This document shows, one piece after another, positions 51,618-59,537 of a stretch of 64,000 nucleotides of DNA; within the stretch, counting starts at the first letter, position 1; every line of letters starts with the position of its first letter. A model generated the notes under the pieces. That model was not told where the DNA came from, made no database searches, and saw only the letters and a list, made by a program, of their open reading frames with translations. The DNA is from Nannocystis punicea (lineage in GTDB: Bacteria > Myxococcota_A > Polyangia > Nannocystales > Nannocystaceae), in contig NZ_CP114040.1 in assembly GCF_026965555.1 (NCBI RefSeq), forward strand, positions 1,674,001 to 1,738,000. Direction: 5' to 3'. The position numbers and the translations under genes are program-made.

Positions 51618-54161
51618 ATGCCGAAGGTTGGTTCGACGACGGGTATTTGCGGGGTTGCGCTCGCGGTCGCGGGAATCGTGGGTTGTGACGGGGTCGCCGG
51701 TGAGGCGGTATCGAGGGTGATCGAGGCCCAGGCGCCCGATCTGCAGTGCGACGCTCCGTGCAGCCCCGGCGCGGGTTGTTGCACCGAGGTGTTCGTGCAC
51801 GGCACCGGGGCGCCGGTCGGCTGGCTGCGGCGAGGGGCGCCGATCGCAGTGCCCGTGTCCGCGGGGGTCGATGCGGTGGTGGACGAGTTCAAGCGCTGGC
51901 TGCGCGAGCACCCTGGCGTCGCCGGCTTGACGCAGATGCCCGACGTTTCGCCGCTGGCGGGCCTCACACCGTGGCCGATGTCACCGCGGACGTTCGGGTC
52001 GCTGTCGACGATCCGGCTCGAGCAGAAGTACCGCGAGGTCGAGGTCATGGGGGCGGGCGAGACGGTGACGTTGACCCTCTCGCCGGCGCACGGCGTGATC
52101 GCGGTCCACGGGGCGATCGCCGACGCGCGCGACGTCTATGCCGGGTGGGACTCGCCGATCTCGCAGAGCGAGGCGCTCGCGGCGGCGGAGCAGCTGCTTG
52201 CGGGGTTGCAGCAGGACGACGAGGTCGAGCCGGTGGCGTGGTCCGTCGCCGAGCCGGAATTGGTAGCGATCGTCGAGATCGAGACGATGGCCCACCGGAT
52301 GCGCCTGCTGAAGAACGGGCAGGACGTCGGCGTGATGACCGTGAGCGCCGCCGACGGCGGGATGCTCGACATCTCCTTCAACTCTTCGTCGTCGCTGCTC
52401 GACCCGGAGCCGGTGACGGTGCGCAGCCGGACGTTCCAGAGCGACACGTACGACATCTTCGACGCCGGCAAGCAGTTCGTCGCCGACCTGACGCACCTGG
52501 ACGGGCAACCTCTGCTCGGCTCGAGCTACATGCCGCTCGCGTGCCAGGAGGACCCGGGCGCGTCGCCCCGGTGCGGACAGACCCGGCTTGGCAACCTCGA
52601 AGTCGCCGTGGTCGACGCCCGGGGGCACGAGATCGCGGACAAGCAGGCGATGCTGCTCGCGCCGACGAGCCCGAGCGGGACGTTCCTGGCCCAGCCGCCC
52701 GGGACCAAGGACGACCCGATCACGGAGGAGACCCGCGCGGCGGCGCTGCAGGACGCGTTCTATCGCCTGCTGGCGACGTTCAGGCTGTTCGCGCCGTTCA
52801 AGGCGGGGCGGTGGGACTCGCTGTGGGAAACTCTATCGGGCTTCCCCCCGGACGAGTTCGTACCGCGGGTCGTGTACTTCTTCGACACGGCCTGCATCGA
52901 CGGGGCGTCGGGATGTGCGGGGAGCTACTTTCCCGCGGTGAAGGTCAATGAAGTACCGACCGGTACTTACGACGAACATCCATGGACCGACTTGCCGGCG
53001 CATCGCCCACCAGCGGGGCCCGACGAGGGAATGGGGAAGATCGTCACCAGCGTCGAGAGCTTCCGCAGCATCGATGTCTTGTTCCACGAGTTCGGCCACA
53101 TCGTCGATGTGTTCAGCTTTGCGAACACGATCGGCTTCGGCGTCGTCGGCAGCGGCTGCGCGGGGCCCGGGGACATGATGTGCGAGAAGGCCTGCGTGCT
53201 CGACAGTACGGACGAGAGCGAGGCGCTGAAGGAGACGGTGGCCGACTTCCTGGGTATCTTCGCGATCGGGCGCCTGTACACGGGGCTGACCTACGACAGC
53301 AAGTGCGGCGCGGTCTCGTCGATCGCCAACTCGGGCGTGTCGACGCCCGTGCACGGGCCCACGTGCGTCGTCAACCCGAGCCAGATCCGCAGCTTCTTGA
53401 ACGAGCGGCCGACGGAGCCGGGAGTCACGCCGCCGGAAGACGGGATGCTGCCGACCGGCAAGTGCGGCGAAGGCTCGGGCTATCGGCAGGGGGCGCTGGT
53501 GCAGGCGTGGTGGGAGTGGACCCACGGGCAGGACTGTGACGCCGGGGCGCCGTTCACCTGCGCCACGTTCGGCGAGGAGTCCTTCGGCGCGACCACGGGC
53601 GTCGAGGCGATGCTCTACACGCTGAATTTGGGGAACTCGACGTACTACCGCAAGTTCCTGACCGACGCCGAGATGTATCTCCAGTGCGTGTACGGCGACG
53701 TGCTGGCGACGCGCTGGCGCGCGGTCTGGTGCCACCACGAGGGGCTCAGCTGTGACACGTTGCCGTCGCCATGCCCGGGGCTATGCGGCGACGGCGTAGC
53801 CGACGGCGACGAGGCGTGCGACCACAACGACATGGCTGGAAAGACATGTAAAGACCTGGGCTTCGCAGGCGGCCCGCTCGGCTGCAAGTCGGACTGCATG
53901 TTCGATACGTCGCAGTGCGAGCCGCTCGAGGCGCCGACGACGGGAGAGACGCCGACGACAGGAACGAGCACGAGCGCGGACGGAAGCAGCGGCGAGACAG
54001 CGCCCGACAGCGCGACCGCGGGCGGCGGCGGCGTCGGAACCGATGCGGGCTGTGGCTGCGCGACGGGTGTCGCGAACGGGGCGTGGCTCCTGGGTCTCGC
54101 GCCGCTGGCCCTCCGTCGTCGCCGCCGACGTTGCCTGGACAGGCATCCACACGCGCGCTAG
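51618..54161 (+). CDS. Secreted zinc metalloprotease-like lipoprotein, MYXO-CTERM-like
   Basis: An 847-residue protein from ATG 51618. The signal peptide ends in VAGIVGCDG. The N-terminal ~430 residues are of unknown fold. The metal motif HEFGH is at 490-494 (VLFHEFGHIVDVF), with a likely third ligand in ESEALKETVADFLGIFAIG. A Cys-rich DUF4215-like module follows near the C-terminus (CGDGVADGDEACDHNDMAGK). A Thr/Ser linker and a tail GCGCATG, a hydrophobic run and RRRRRR resemble a MYXO-CTERM sorting signal. It is not a known T6SS component. A degenerate palindrome lies at 53833-53846. Confidence 0.8.
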   Translation: MPKVGSTTGICGVALAVAGIVGCDGVAGEAVSRVIEAQAPDLQCDAPCSPGAGCCTEVFVHGTGAPVGWLRRGAPIAVPVSAGVDAVVDEFKRWLREHPGVAGLTQMPDVSPLAGLTPWPMSPRTFGSLSTIRLEQKYREVEVMGAGETVTLTLSPAHGVIAVHGAIADARDVYAGWDSPISQSEALAAAEQLLAGLQQDDEVEPVAWSVAEPELVAIVEIETMAHRMRLLKNGQDVGVMTVSAADGGMLDISFNSSSSLLDPEPVTVRSRTFQSDTYDIFDAGKQFVADLTHLDGQPLLGSSYMPLACQEDPGASPRCGQTRLGNLEVAVVDARGHEIADKQAMLLAPTSPSGTFLAQPPGTKDDPITEETRAAALQDAFYRLLATFRLFAPFKAGRWDSLWETLSGFPPDEFVPRVVYFFDTACIDGASGCAGSYFPAVKVNEVPTGTYDEHPWTDLPAHRPPAGPDEGMGKIVTSVESFRSIDVLFHEFGHIVDVFSFANTIGFGVVGSGCAGPGDMMCEKACVLDSTDESEALKETVADFLGIFAIGRLYTGLTYDSKCGAVSSIANSGVSTPVHGPTCVVNPSQIRSFLNERPTEPGVTPPEDGMLPTGKCGEGSGYRQGALVQAWWEWTHGQDCDAGAPFTCATFGEESFGATTGVEAMLYTLNLGNSTYYRKFLTDAEMYLQCVYGDVLATRWRAVWCHHEGLSCDTLPSPCPGLCGDGVADGDEACDHNDMAGKTCKDLGFAGGPLGCKSDCMFDTSQCEPLEAPTTGETPTTGTSTSADGSSGETAPDSATAGGGGVGTDAGCGCATGVANGAWLLGLAPLALRRRRRRCLDRHPHAR

Positions 54162-54173
54162 GTTGGTGACCGG

Positions 54174-55508
54174 GTGTCTCCGCGACGGTCGCTGGTCATG
54201 CTTGTCCTTGTCGTCGCTTGCGGCGACGAGGCGGCGCCCTCGTCGTTCCCTCACTGCGGTGACGGCATCCCGGTCGACGGCGAAGTCTGTCTGGAGGTGG
54301 AGCGGAAGCCTGCGGCATTCGGCGCAGGGGTGCTCGTCGCGGGCGACTTCGATGGGAACGGCGGGCGCGACTATTACGCCGATGGCGGCGGGCTCGGCGG
54401 TCGTTACTTGGTGGTCGAGGAACGTCCCAAGGCGTGGGACCTACTGCACCAGGGAGAGTTTCTCGGCGAGGACGGCCTGGAACATGCGGTCTACCGCGCG
54501 AGCGCGCGAGACTTCGACCGCGACGGCCTCACCGACTTGCTCACGCTGATGCAGTACGAGTACTGGTCTTCCGATGTCCAGTCGATCGCGTTCGGCGGCA
54601 TCGTGCTGCACAACCGGCCCGGTTACCAATTCGACTACGAGTCGTACCTCTTCTGGGAGTTCGACCTGGAGTACGAGAACGACCCGGAGAGCCGTTTCGA
54701 CGGGGCGTTCGCCGACTTCGACGGCGACGGCGGAGCGGAGCTGGTGTTCGCGACCAATTTGCGCAGCGCGTACGTATTTCGAGTGAAGCCCGATGCGCCG
54801 CCGGGTCAGCTGTTGGAGCTCGATCAAGAACTGGACCTCCGGCCGTTCGCGGCGCAGGGCAACATCGTCACTGTCGTCGTCGACCTCGACGGCGATGAGC
54901 GCGACGACCTCGTGCTCGTGGACGGCCTGGGCCGCGTGTGGACCCACCACAGCGATGCACAAGGAGTCCTCGAGCCGGGGACGCTGACCGACGCGCCGGT
55001 GTTGCCGCCGATGGTGGCCACGGTGCTCGCGCGGGACGTCGATAACGACGGAGTCGTCGACCTCGCCGGCGCAGCGACCAAGTTCGTGGCGGGGCAGGGG
55101 CAGCAGCCGGGGGAGTTTGCCGTCGCGCGCGGCGAGACGGACGGCGGGTTCACCCAGGTCGCCGCCTGGACCGACGCGGGCCCGACGCAGACGAAGGCGC
55201 CGTTCGGCCCCCCTGTCTACTACGTGCACCTCGTGCTGCTCGACCTCGACGCGAGCGGCTACCCGGCGCTGGCGTACGCGCTGCCGAAGGCTCGCAAGCT
55301 GATCGTGCACCCGCAGGTCGGGCGCACTCTCGGAGCCGAGGCGGTCGAGCTGGAGCTCGACCTCGAGCCGGCGGGGATCTTCGCCGACCCGCAGCACGAC
55401 GGCACGGTCGATCTGCTGGTCTCGTTGTGGCTCGACGACGGCGGCACCGAGGACGACGAGTCGGACGACCTCGGGCCGTTCATCGATCGCTACCGTGTCG
55501 ACCCGTGA
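54174..55508 (+). CDS. FG-GAP/VCBS repeat lipoprotein
   Basis: A 444-residue protein from GTG 54174 with signal peptide MSPRRSLVMLVLVVACGDEA. It is beta-propeller-like, with calcium-loop motifs GDFDGNGGRDYYADGGG, ARDFDRDGLTDLLTLMQ, FADFDGDGGAELVFATN, VDLDGDERDDLVLVDG and RDVDNDGVVDLAGA. It is 12 bp downstream of the metalloprotease and in the same direction, so probably in the same operon. Both seem to be a surface-protein insert in the T6SS locus. Confidence 0.82.
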   Translation: MSPRRSLVMLVLVVACGDEAAPSSFPHCGDGIPVDGEVCLEVERKPAAFGAGVLVAGDFDGNGGRDYYADGGGLGGRYLVVEERPKAWDLLHQGEFLGEDGLEHAVYRASARDFDRDGLTDLLTLMQYEYWSSDVQSIAFGGIVLHNRPGYQFDYESYLFWEFDLEYENDPESRFDGAFADFDGDGGAELVFATNLRSAYVFRVKPDAPPGQLLELDQELDLRPFAAQGNIVTVVVDLDGDERDDLVLVDGLGRVWTHHSDAQGVLEPGTLTDAPVLPPMVATVLARDVDNDGVVDLAGAATKFVAGQGQQPGEFAVARGETDGGFTQVAAWTDAGPTQTKAPFGPPVYYVHLVLLDLDASGYPALAYALPKARKLIVHPQVGRTLGAEAVELELDLEPAGIFADPQHDGTVDLLVSLWLDDGGTEDDESDDLGPFIDRYRVDP

Positions 55509-55682
55509 CGGGCGCGTCACGGTCAGCAGCGCAGCGCGAGGCGACGTCGAAGTTCATCGCGGCGGGAGCTCCGGCGGCGTTTGGCGCGGCGCCCACGAGC
55601 TGCACGTCGAGCCGACCGGCGACTCCTGTCGAGGGCAACGCTCGTTCGCCCGGCGAGGCGGAGGGCTCGGATCGAAGAGCAT

Positions 55683-55696
55683 GCATGTCTCTTCGA
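55683..55696. repeat. Palindrome TGTCT-CTTC-GAACA (5-4-5 family)
   Basis: The family copy in the first 112-bp repeat, with mismatched inner pairs. Confidence 0.6.
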
Positions 55697-55796
55697 ACAT
55701 GTAGCGACAGACACCACCCTCGCCCGCCGAGGACCGGACGGACGGGGCAACGCTCGTTCGCCCGGCGAGGCGGAGGCTCAAGTCGAAGAGTAAATA

Positions 55797-55810
55797 TGTC
55801 TCTTCGGACA
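55797..55810. repeat. Palindrome TGTCT-CTTC-GGACA (5-4-5 family)
   Basis: The family copy in the second repeat; outer four pairs are perfect. Confidence 0.7.
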
Positions 55811-56026
55811 TGTCGCAAAGGACACTCGCCTCGCTCGAGGAGGGCCGGACGGACGGGGACGATCGGGGAGGCGTGCGGCGGGGCGGGGAGCGGCCCCGGC
55901 CGCGACGACGCGTGACCGACGAACTTGGGTTCGCCGCCTGACCGGGACGGGCGCTTCGGCGCGGGAGCAGATCTGGCGCGCGAGGGTCGCCGCGGGCAAC
56001 TGTCCGGGCGATCGCAGACGCGCGGC

Positions 56027-56048
56027 CACCTGACTCGCGGGTCAGGTG
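56027..56048. repeat. Inverted repeat CACCTGAC-N6-GTCAGGTG
   Basis: Eight-bp perfect arms around TCGCGG, 22 bp before the 5-4-5 palindrome that follows the antisense lipoprotein gene. Sequence and geometry differ from the main family. It could be a protein-binding site or a terminator stem. Confidence 0.6.
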
Positions 56049-56070
56049 ATCGCGCGGGCCGGGAGCGAGC

Positions 56071-56084
56071 TGTCCTCGCGGACA
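56071..56084. repeat. Palindrome TGTCC-TCGC-GGACA (5-4-5 family)
   Basis: A perfect consensus copy, arms extended to CTGTCC/GGACAG, 3 bp beyond the stop of the minus-strand lipoprotein gene. Confidence 0.8.
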
Positions 56085-56087
56085 GGA

Positions 56088-56759
56088 TCAGTCGGCGCCG
56101 CCGGCGCGCTCGACGGCGGAGCGGGTCGGGCGGTAGGTGTCCTTGCGGATCTGCAGGTCGATGGTGAGGACCTTGCCGGACTTGCGGACGACCGCGAACA
56201 CCTCGTTGGCCTCGGCGAGCGAGCGCTGCTTGGTGTAGCGCAGCTGGTTGCGCTTGAAGTTGTTGCGGCGGTAGCTGATGGGCTCGTCGTACTTCTCGCG
56301 GTCGGGGACCTTGATGAGGGTGTACAGATCGAGCTCGGTCTGGGCGAAGGCGTAGGCGCAGGCGGTGTCTTCGCACTCGTTGTCGAAGCTGACCCACAGC
56401 ACCGGCATGCCGTTCTGCTCGGTGGTGCCGATGACCTTGCCGGGGGTGTTCTTGCCGATGATGCGCTCGAGCGGGCGGTAGGCGCCGCGCTCGGTGATCT
56501 TGCGTTTGGTGACGTCGTAGCTCTGATTGACCGACGACTCGCGGTAGATCGAGATGAGCTTCTTGTTGGGGACGACGCGCAGGGTCTTGAGCTCGGAGTC
56601 CTTCTCTTTGATGCGTCCGAGCTCGCCCGGAGTGAGATCGAGCCGGCGAGCGCATGCGCTCGCGACCAGCGCCGTGGCCGTGAGGAGGAGCACCGCGAGG
56701 GGCCGACACCAGGCGAGCTTGCCTCGAAGGTCGGAGTTCGAAGGCGCCCGCAGATTCAT
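56088..56759 (-). CDS. Lipoprotein of unknown function, antisense in the T6SS locus
   Basis: A 223-residue protein if it starts at ATG 56759 (GGTGGAG upstream); ATGs at 56822 and 56786 are alternatives. The signal peptide is LAVLLLTATALVASACARR with lipobox ASAC. The mature part is a mixed, Lys/Arg-rich domain (DSELKTLRVVPNKKLISIYR, VLWVSFDNECEDTACAYAFA) with a likely disulfide between the two cysteines in ECEDTAC. It is oriented against its neighbours and has no recognised family. Confidence 0.7.
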   Translation of the reverse strand: MNLRAPSNSDLRGKLAWCRPLAVLLLTATALVASACARRLDLTPGELGRIKEKDSELKTLRVVPNKKLISIYRESSVNQSYDVTKRKITERGAYRPLERIIGKNTPGKVIGTTEQNGMPVLWVSFDNECEDTACAYAFAQTELDLYTLIKVPDREKYDEPISYRRNNFKRNQLRYTKQRSLAEANEVFAVVRKSGKVLTIDLQIRKDTYRPTRSAVERAGGAD

Positions 56760-56865
56760 GTGCCGCTCCACCTGGCTCATGGGTACCATAGGGTCCTTAC
56801 CTTCCCGCCCGACTCGAGTCAATCATGTCGAGCAGACCGCCGCGCGCGCGCGGGAGCAACCACTG

Positions 56866-58626
56866 ATGATCCGCGTCACGATCCGCCGCCAAGACTCCAG
56901 CCAGGACGAGGTTCACGAGTTCACGCTGCCGCAGATCACCGTCGGTCGCGTCGACCGCAACCACGTGGTGTTGCCGAACAACCGCGTGTCGAGCGTCCAC
57001 GCCCGCGTGATCGAGAACGAAGAGGGCATCGTGCTGGTCGACAACAACTCGACCAACGGCACCTTCGTCAACGGCGAGATGGTGCGTGGCCCGGTGGTGC
57101 TCGCGCCGCACGACGCGGTCGACATCGGCGTGTTCACGCTCCACTTCGAGCGGGCCGAAGAGGGCCACGAGGTGCAGGAGTCGTACGGAGCGGGGCCCGA
57201 CTTCGAGGACCCGCAGGGCTACGGCGAGTCGCCGGAGCCGGCCGAGTACGACGAGTTCCAGGGCGGTCCGGAGCCGATGGGCGAGCCGCCGGATCTCTTG
57301 CTCGGCTCGGCCGAGCCGACCCCGGCCGATCCGATCGCGGCGCAGGACGTGCCCGTGCGCATGGTCGAGCCGGTCGGCCCGGCGGGCAGCGGCGCGTACC
57401 GGATCTCCCCCGAGCAGGCCGCCGACGCGCCGGCGCGGCCCTACGGCGCGGATATGCGCCGCACCGCGGTCGCGCCGCGGCGCACCGAGCCCGACCCCGA
57501 GCCGCCGCGCACGCTCGACGACGCGCTCGAGCTGGCGTTCCGCCAGACCTCGGAGGCGCTGCTCGGCGAGCCGCCGGGGCCCGGCGCGCGAGTGCGCGCG
57601 CTCGCGGCCGCGCGGGAGATCGTCGAGCGCACGCTGACGATGGCCGACCCCCGCCAGCGCCGGCAGTGGATCGACTGGTTGGCGCAGGAGGTCGCGGGCA
57701 CCGGCCCGCTCGACGACATCCTCGCCGATGCCGCGGTGTCGGAGGTGCTGGTCGCCGGCGCCAGCCACATCGAGGTCCGCCGCGGCGAGCAGCGCTCGCG
57801 GCACCCGGCCCGCTTCTCGTGCGAGCAGGCGGTGAGCCTGGCGCTCGAGCGGTTGATCGGCACCCGCACCAGCGCGAGCGCGCCGATCGTCGACGGGGTG
57901 ACCGAGGCCGGCGTGGCCGTGCACGCGGTCGGGCGACCGATCGCCGCCGCCGGCCCGATCCTCGTGCTCAGCCGGTCGGCGGGCGACACGCTGTCGCTGG
58001 CGCAGCTCGGCGAGCGCAAGACGCTGTCGCCCGGGGCCGCCGAGTTCCTGGCCGCGGCGCTGCGGCAGCGGCTCAATTTCCTTGTGTGCGCATCGACCCG
58101 CGGCGACGCGGGCGCGCTGCTCGGGGCGATGGGGATGGAGCTCCCGGGCGACGTCCGGGTGGTCGCGGTCCACCGCGGTCCGGTGGCGGCGGGGCTGGCG
58201 AGCCGGGCGATCGTCCTCGACGCGGGGCGCGACCCGACGGCGGCGGTGCGCAGCGCGGCGCGGATGCGACCCGACTTCCTGTTCGTGCAGGACCTCGGCG
58301 GGGTCGAGGTCGCGGAGCTGTGCGCGACGGCCCGACGTCCTGGCGGGGCGACGATCGCGGTGCTGGCGGCCGACAGCGTCGAGGTCGGGCTCGAGCGGAT
58401 GCAGGCGACGCTCGCGCTGACGTCGGCGGGCGCCGATCCGGCGCACCTGCGGGCCTACGTGGCGGGCTGCTTCGACGTGGTGGTGGCGCTGCGTCGCTCG
58501 CTGTCGGGGCGCGATATCGTCGCGCAGGTGGCGGAGCTGCGGCGCGGCGATCTCGTGGAGCTGTTCGCGCGCGCCGACGACGAGTCGCCGCTGCAGTCGA
58601 CCGGTGTCACACCCTCGCTCGTGTGA
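56866..58626 (+). CDS. FHA domain fused to degenerate secretion ATPase (CpaF/TadA-like)
   Basis: A 586-residue protein. Residues ~5-100 are an FHA domain (QITVGRVDRNHVVLPNNRVS, SVHARVIENEEG, DNNSTNGTFVNGE). A low-complexity Pro/Glu linker follows. Residues ~215-575 resemble type II/IV secretion ATPases of the CpaF type: GTGPLDDILADAAVSEVLVA, then RHPARFSCEQAVSLALERLI. The Walker A region is not intact (FLVCASTRGDAGALLGAMG), with no GxxGxGKT. It is probably a pseudo-enzyme acting as a scaffold. It lies 89 bp before tssJ, and its FHA may read kinase phosphorylation. Confidence 0.75.
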   Translation: MIRVTIRRQDSSQDEVHEFTLPQITVGRVDRNHVVLPNNRVSSVHARVIENEEGIVLVDNNSTNGTFVNGEMVRGPVVLAPHDAVDIGVFTLHFERAEEGHEVQESYGAGPDFEDPQGYGESPEPAEYDEFQGGPEPMGEPPDLLLGSAEPTPADPIAAQDVPVRMVEPVGPAGSGAYRISPEQAADAPARPYGADMRRTAVAPRRTEPDPEPPRTLDDALELAFRQTSEALLGEPPGPGARVRALAAAREIVERTLTMADPRQRRQWIDWLAQEVAGTGPLDDILADAAVSEVLVAGASHIEVRRGEQRSRHPARFSCEQAVSLALERLIGTRTSASAPIVDGVTEAGVAVHAVGRPIAAAGPILVLSRSAGDTLSLAQLGERKTLSPGAAEFLAAALRQRLNFLVCASTRGDAGALLGAMGMELPGDVRVVAVHRGPVAAGLASRAIVLDAGRDPTAAVRSAARMRPDFLFVQDLGGVEVAELCATARRPGGATIAVLAADSVEVGLERMQATLALTSAGADPAHLRAYVAGCFDVVVALRRSLSGRDIVAQVAELRRGDLVELFARADDESPLQSTGVTPSLV

Positions 58627-58715
58627 CGCCCTCGCGCCCTGGCGGCCCGTGAGCGGCAACGAGCACGGCGAATCGCTGTGCTAGAGCTGCGACGGTTTCT
58701 GCTAAGTTCGCCGCT

Positions 58716-59519
58716 GTGACAGGGCGCGAGGGAAGGGTGCCGTCGGCGGTCGTGTGGCCCGCGGCGCTGGGGTTCTTGGCTGCGGCGGCGCTCGGCTGCC
58801 GGGCCGGTGACGAGTCGAAGCCGCCGTGCGAGGCCCAGCCGGCCGTGCAGGCGCTCGTCCAGGTGTCGGACGTCGTCAACGTCGGCGAGGGCGGCGAGTC
58901 GTGGCCGACGACGCTGGTGGTGTATCAGCTGAAGGGCATCACCAGCCTCGACCAGCCGCTCGACCCCGACGCGATGGCGACCGAGGGCGAGAAGGTGTTC
59001 GGCGACGAGTTCGTCGACAAGCGCGAGCTGGTCGCCTACCCCTCCACGGCCGACAAGCTGACGCGCGACAAGATGACCGTCGCGCTCAAGCCGAACACCA
59101 CGCACCTGGTCGTGGTGGCCCACTTCCGCGAGAAGATCGGCTCGGCCTGGTACGCCTCGATGGCGGTGCCGCCGAACACCCGCGAGGACCAGTGCGCCGC
59201 CGTGGCCGAGGACGAGGAGCCACGGCTGCCGTGCCTCTACGTCTCGCTCGAGCGCAGCGAGCTGGCCGGCGGGGCGTTCGCGCCGTCGGGCTTCGAGCTG
59301 TCGACCTTCGAGACGGTGTGCGCGGCGCCGTCGACGGCCAAGAAGAAGCCGAAGAAGAAGAAGAAGAAGAAGGCCGAGGTGCCGAAGGTGCCGAAGACGC
59401 CGCAGGTGCCGAAGACGCCGTCGACGCCGTCGACCCCGTCGACGCCGAGCGCCCCGTCGACGCCGAGCATGCCGTCGAAGCCGACGGCGCCGACCGCCCC
59501 GAAGCTGCCCGGACGCTAG
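58716..59519 (+). CDS. tssJ: T6SS lipoprotein TssJ with a Lys/Pro-rich tail
   Basis: A 267-residue outer-membrane lipoprotein that anchors TssM. The signal peptide ends in AAAALGC. The TssJ core (VNVGEGGESWPTTLVVYQLK, TTHLVVVAHF) is about 190 residues. The last ~60 residues are unlike the family: a lysine run (KKKPKKKKKKK) then Thr/Ser-Pro-x repeats (VPKTPSTPSTPSTPSAPSTP). The tail may contact peptidoglycan or TssM. It starts at GTG 58716, and 18 bp separate it from tssK. Confidence 0.82.
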   Translation: MTGREGRVPSAVVWPAALGFLAAAALGCRAGDESKPPCEAQPAVQALVQVSDVVNVGEGGESWPTTLVVYQLKGITSLDQPLDPDAMATEGEKVFGDEFVDKRELVAYPSTADKLTRDKMTVALKPNTTHLVVVAHFREKIGSAWYASMAVPPNTREDQCAAVAEDEEPRLPCLYVSLERSELAGGAFAPSGFELSTFETVCAAPSTAKKKPKKKKKKKAEVPKVPKTPQVPKTPSTPSTPSTPSAPSTPSMPSKPTAPTAPKLPGR

Positions 59520-59537
59520 GACTGAGAGGATTACGCG

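Larger units (their letters stand above)
55634..55856 (+). repeat. Two direct repeats of about 112 bp
   Basis: GGCAACGCTCGTTCGCCCGG begins copies at 55634 and 55746; both contain GTCGAAGAG-type sequence, a 5-4-5 palindrome and end with GGACGGACGG. The first copy spans 112 bp and the second 111 bp. The second palindrome (55797) is the better conserved. This lies in 55509-56087, where no gene is supported. Confidence 0.75.

Noticed and set aside
51618..54161. T6SS effector
   Set aside because: It has a Sec/lipoprotein signal peptide and a C-terminal sorting-type tail, and no PAAR, VgrG or Hcp fusion; export by T6SS is not supported.
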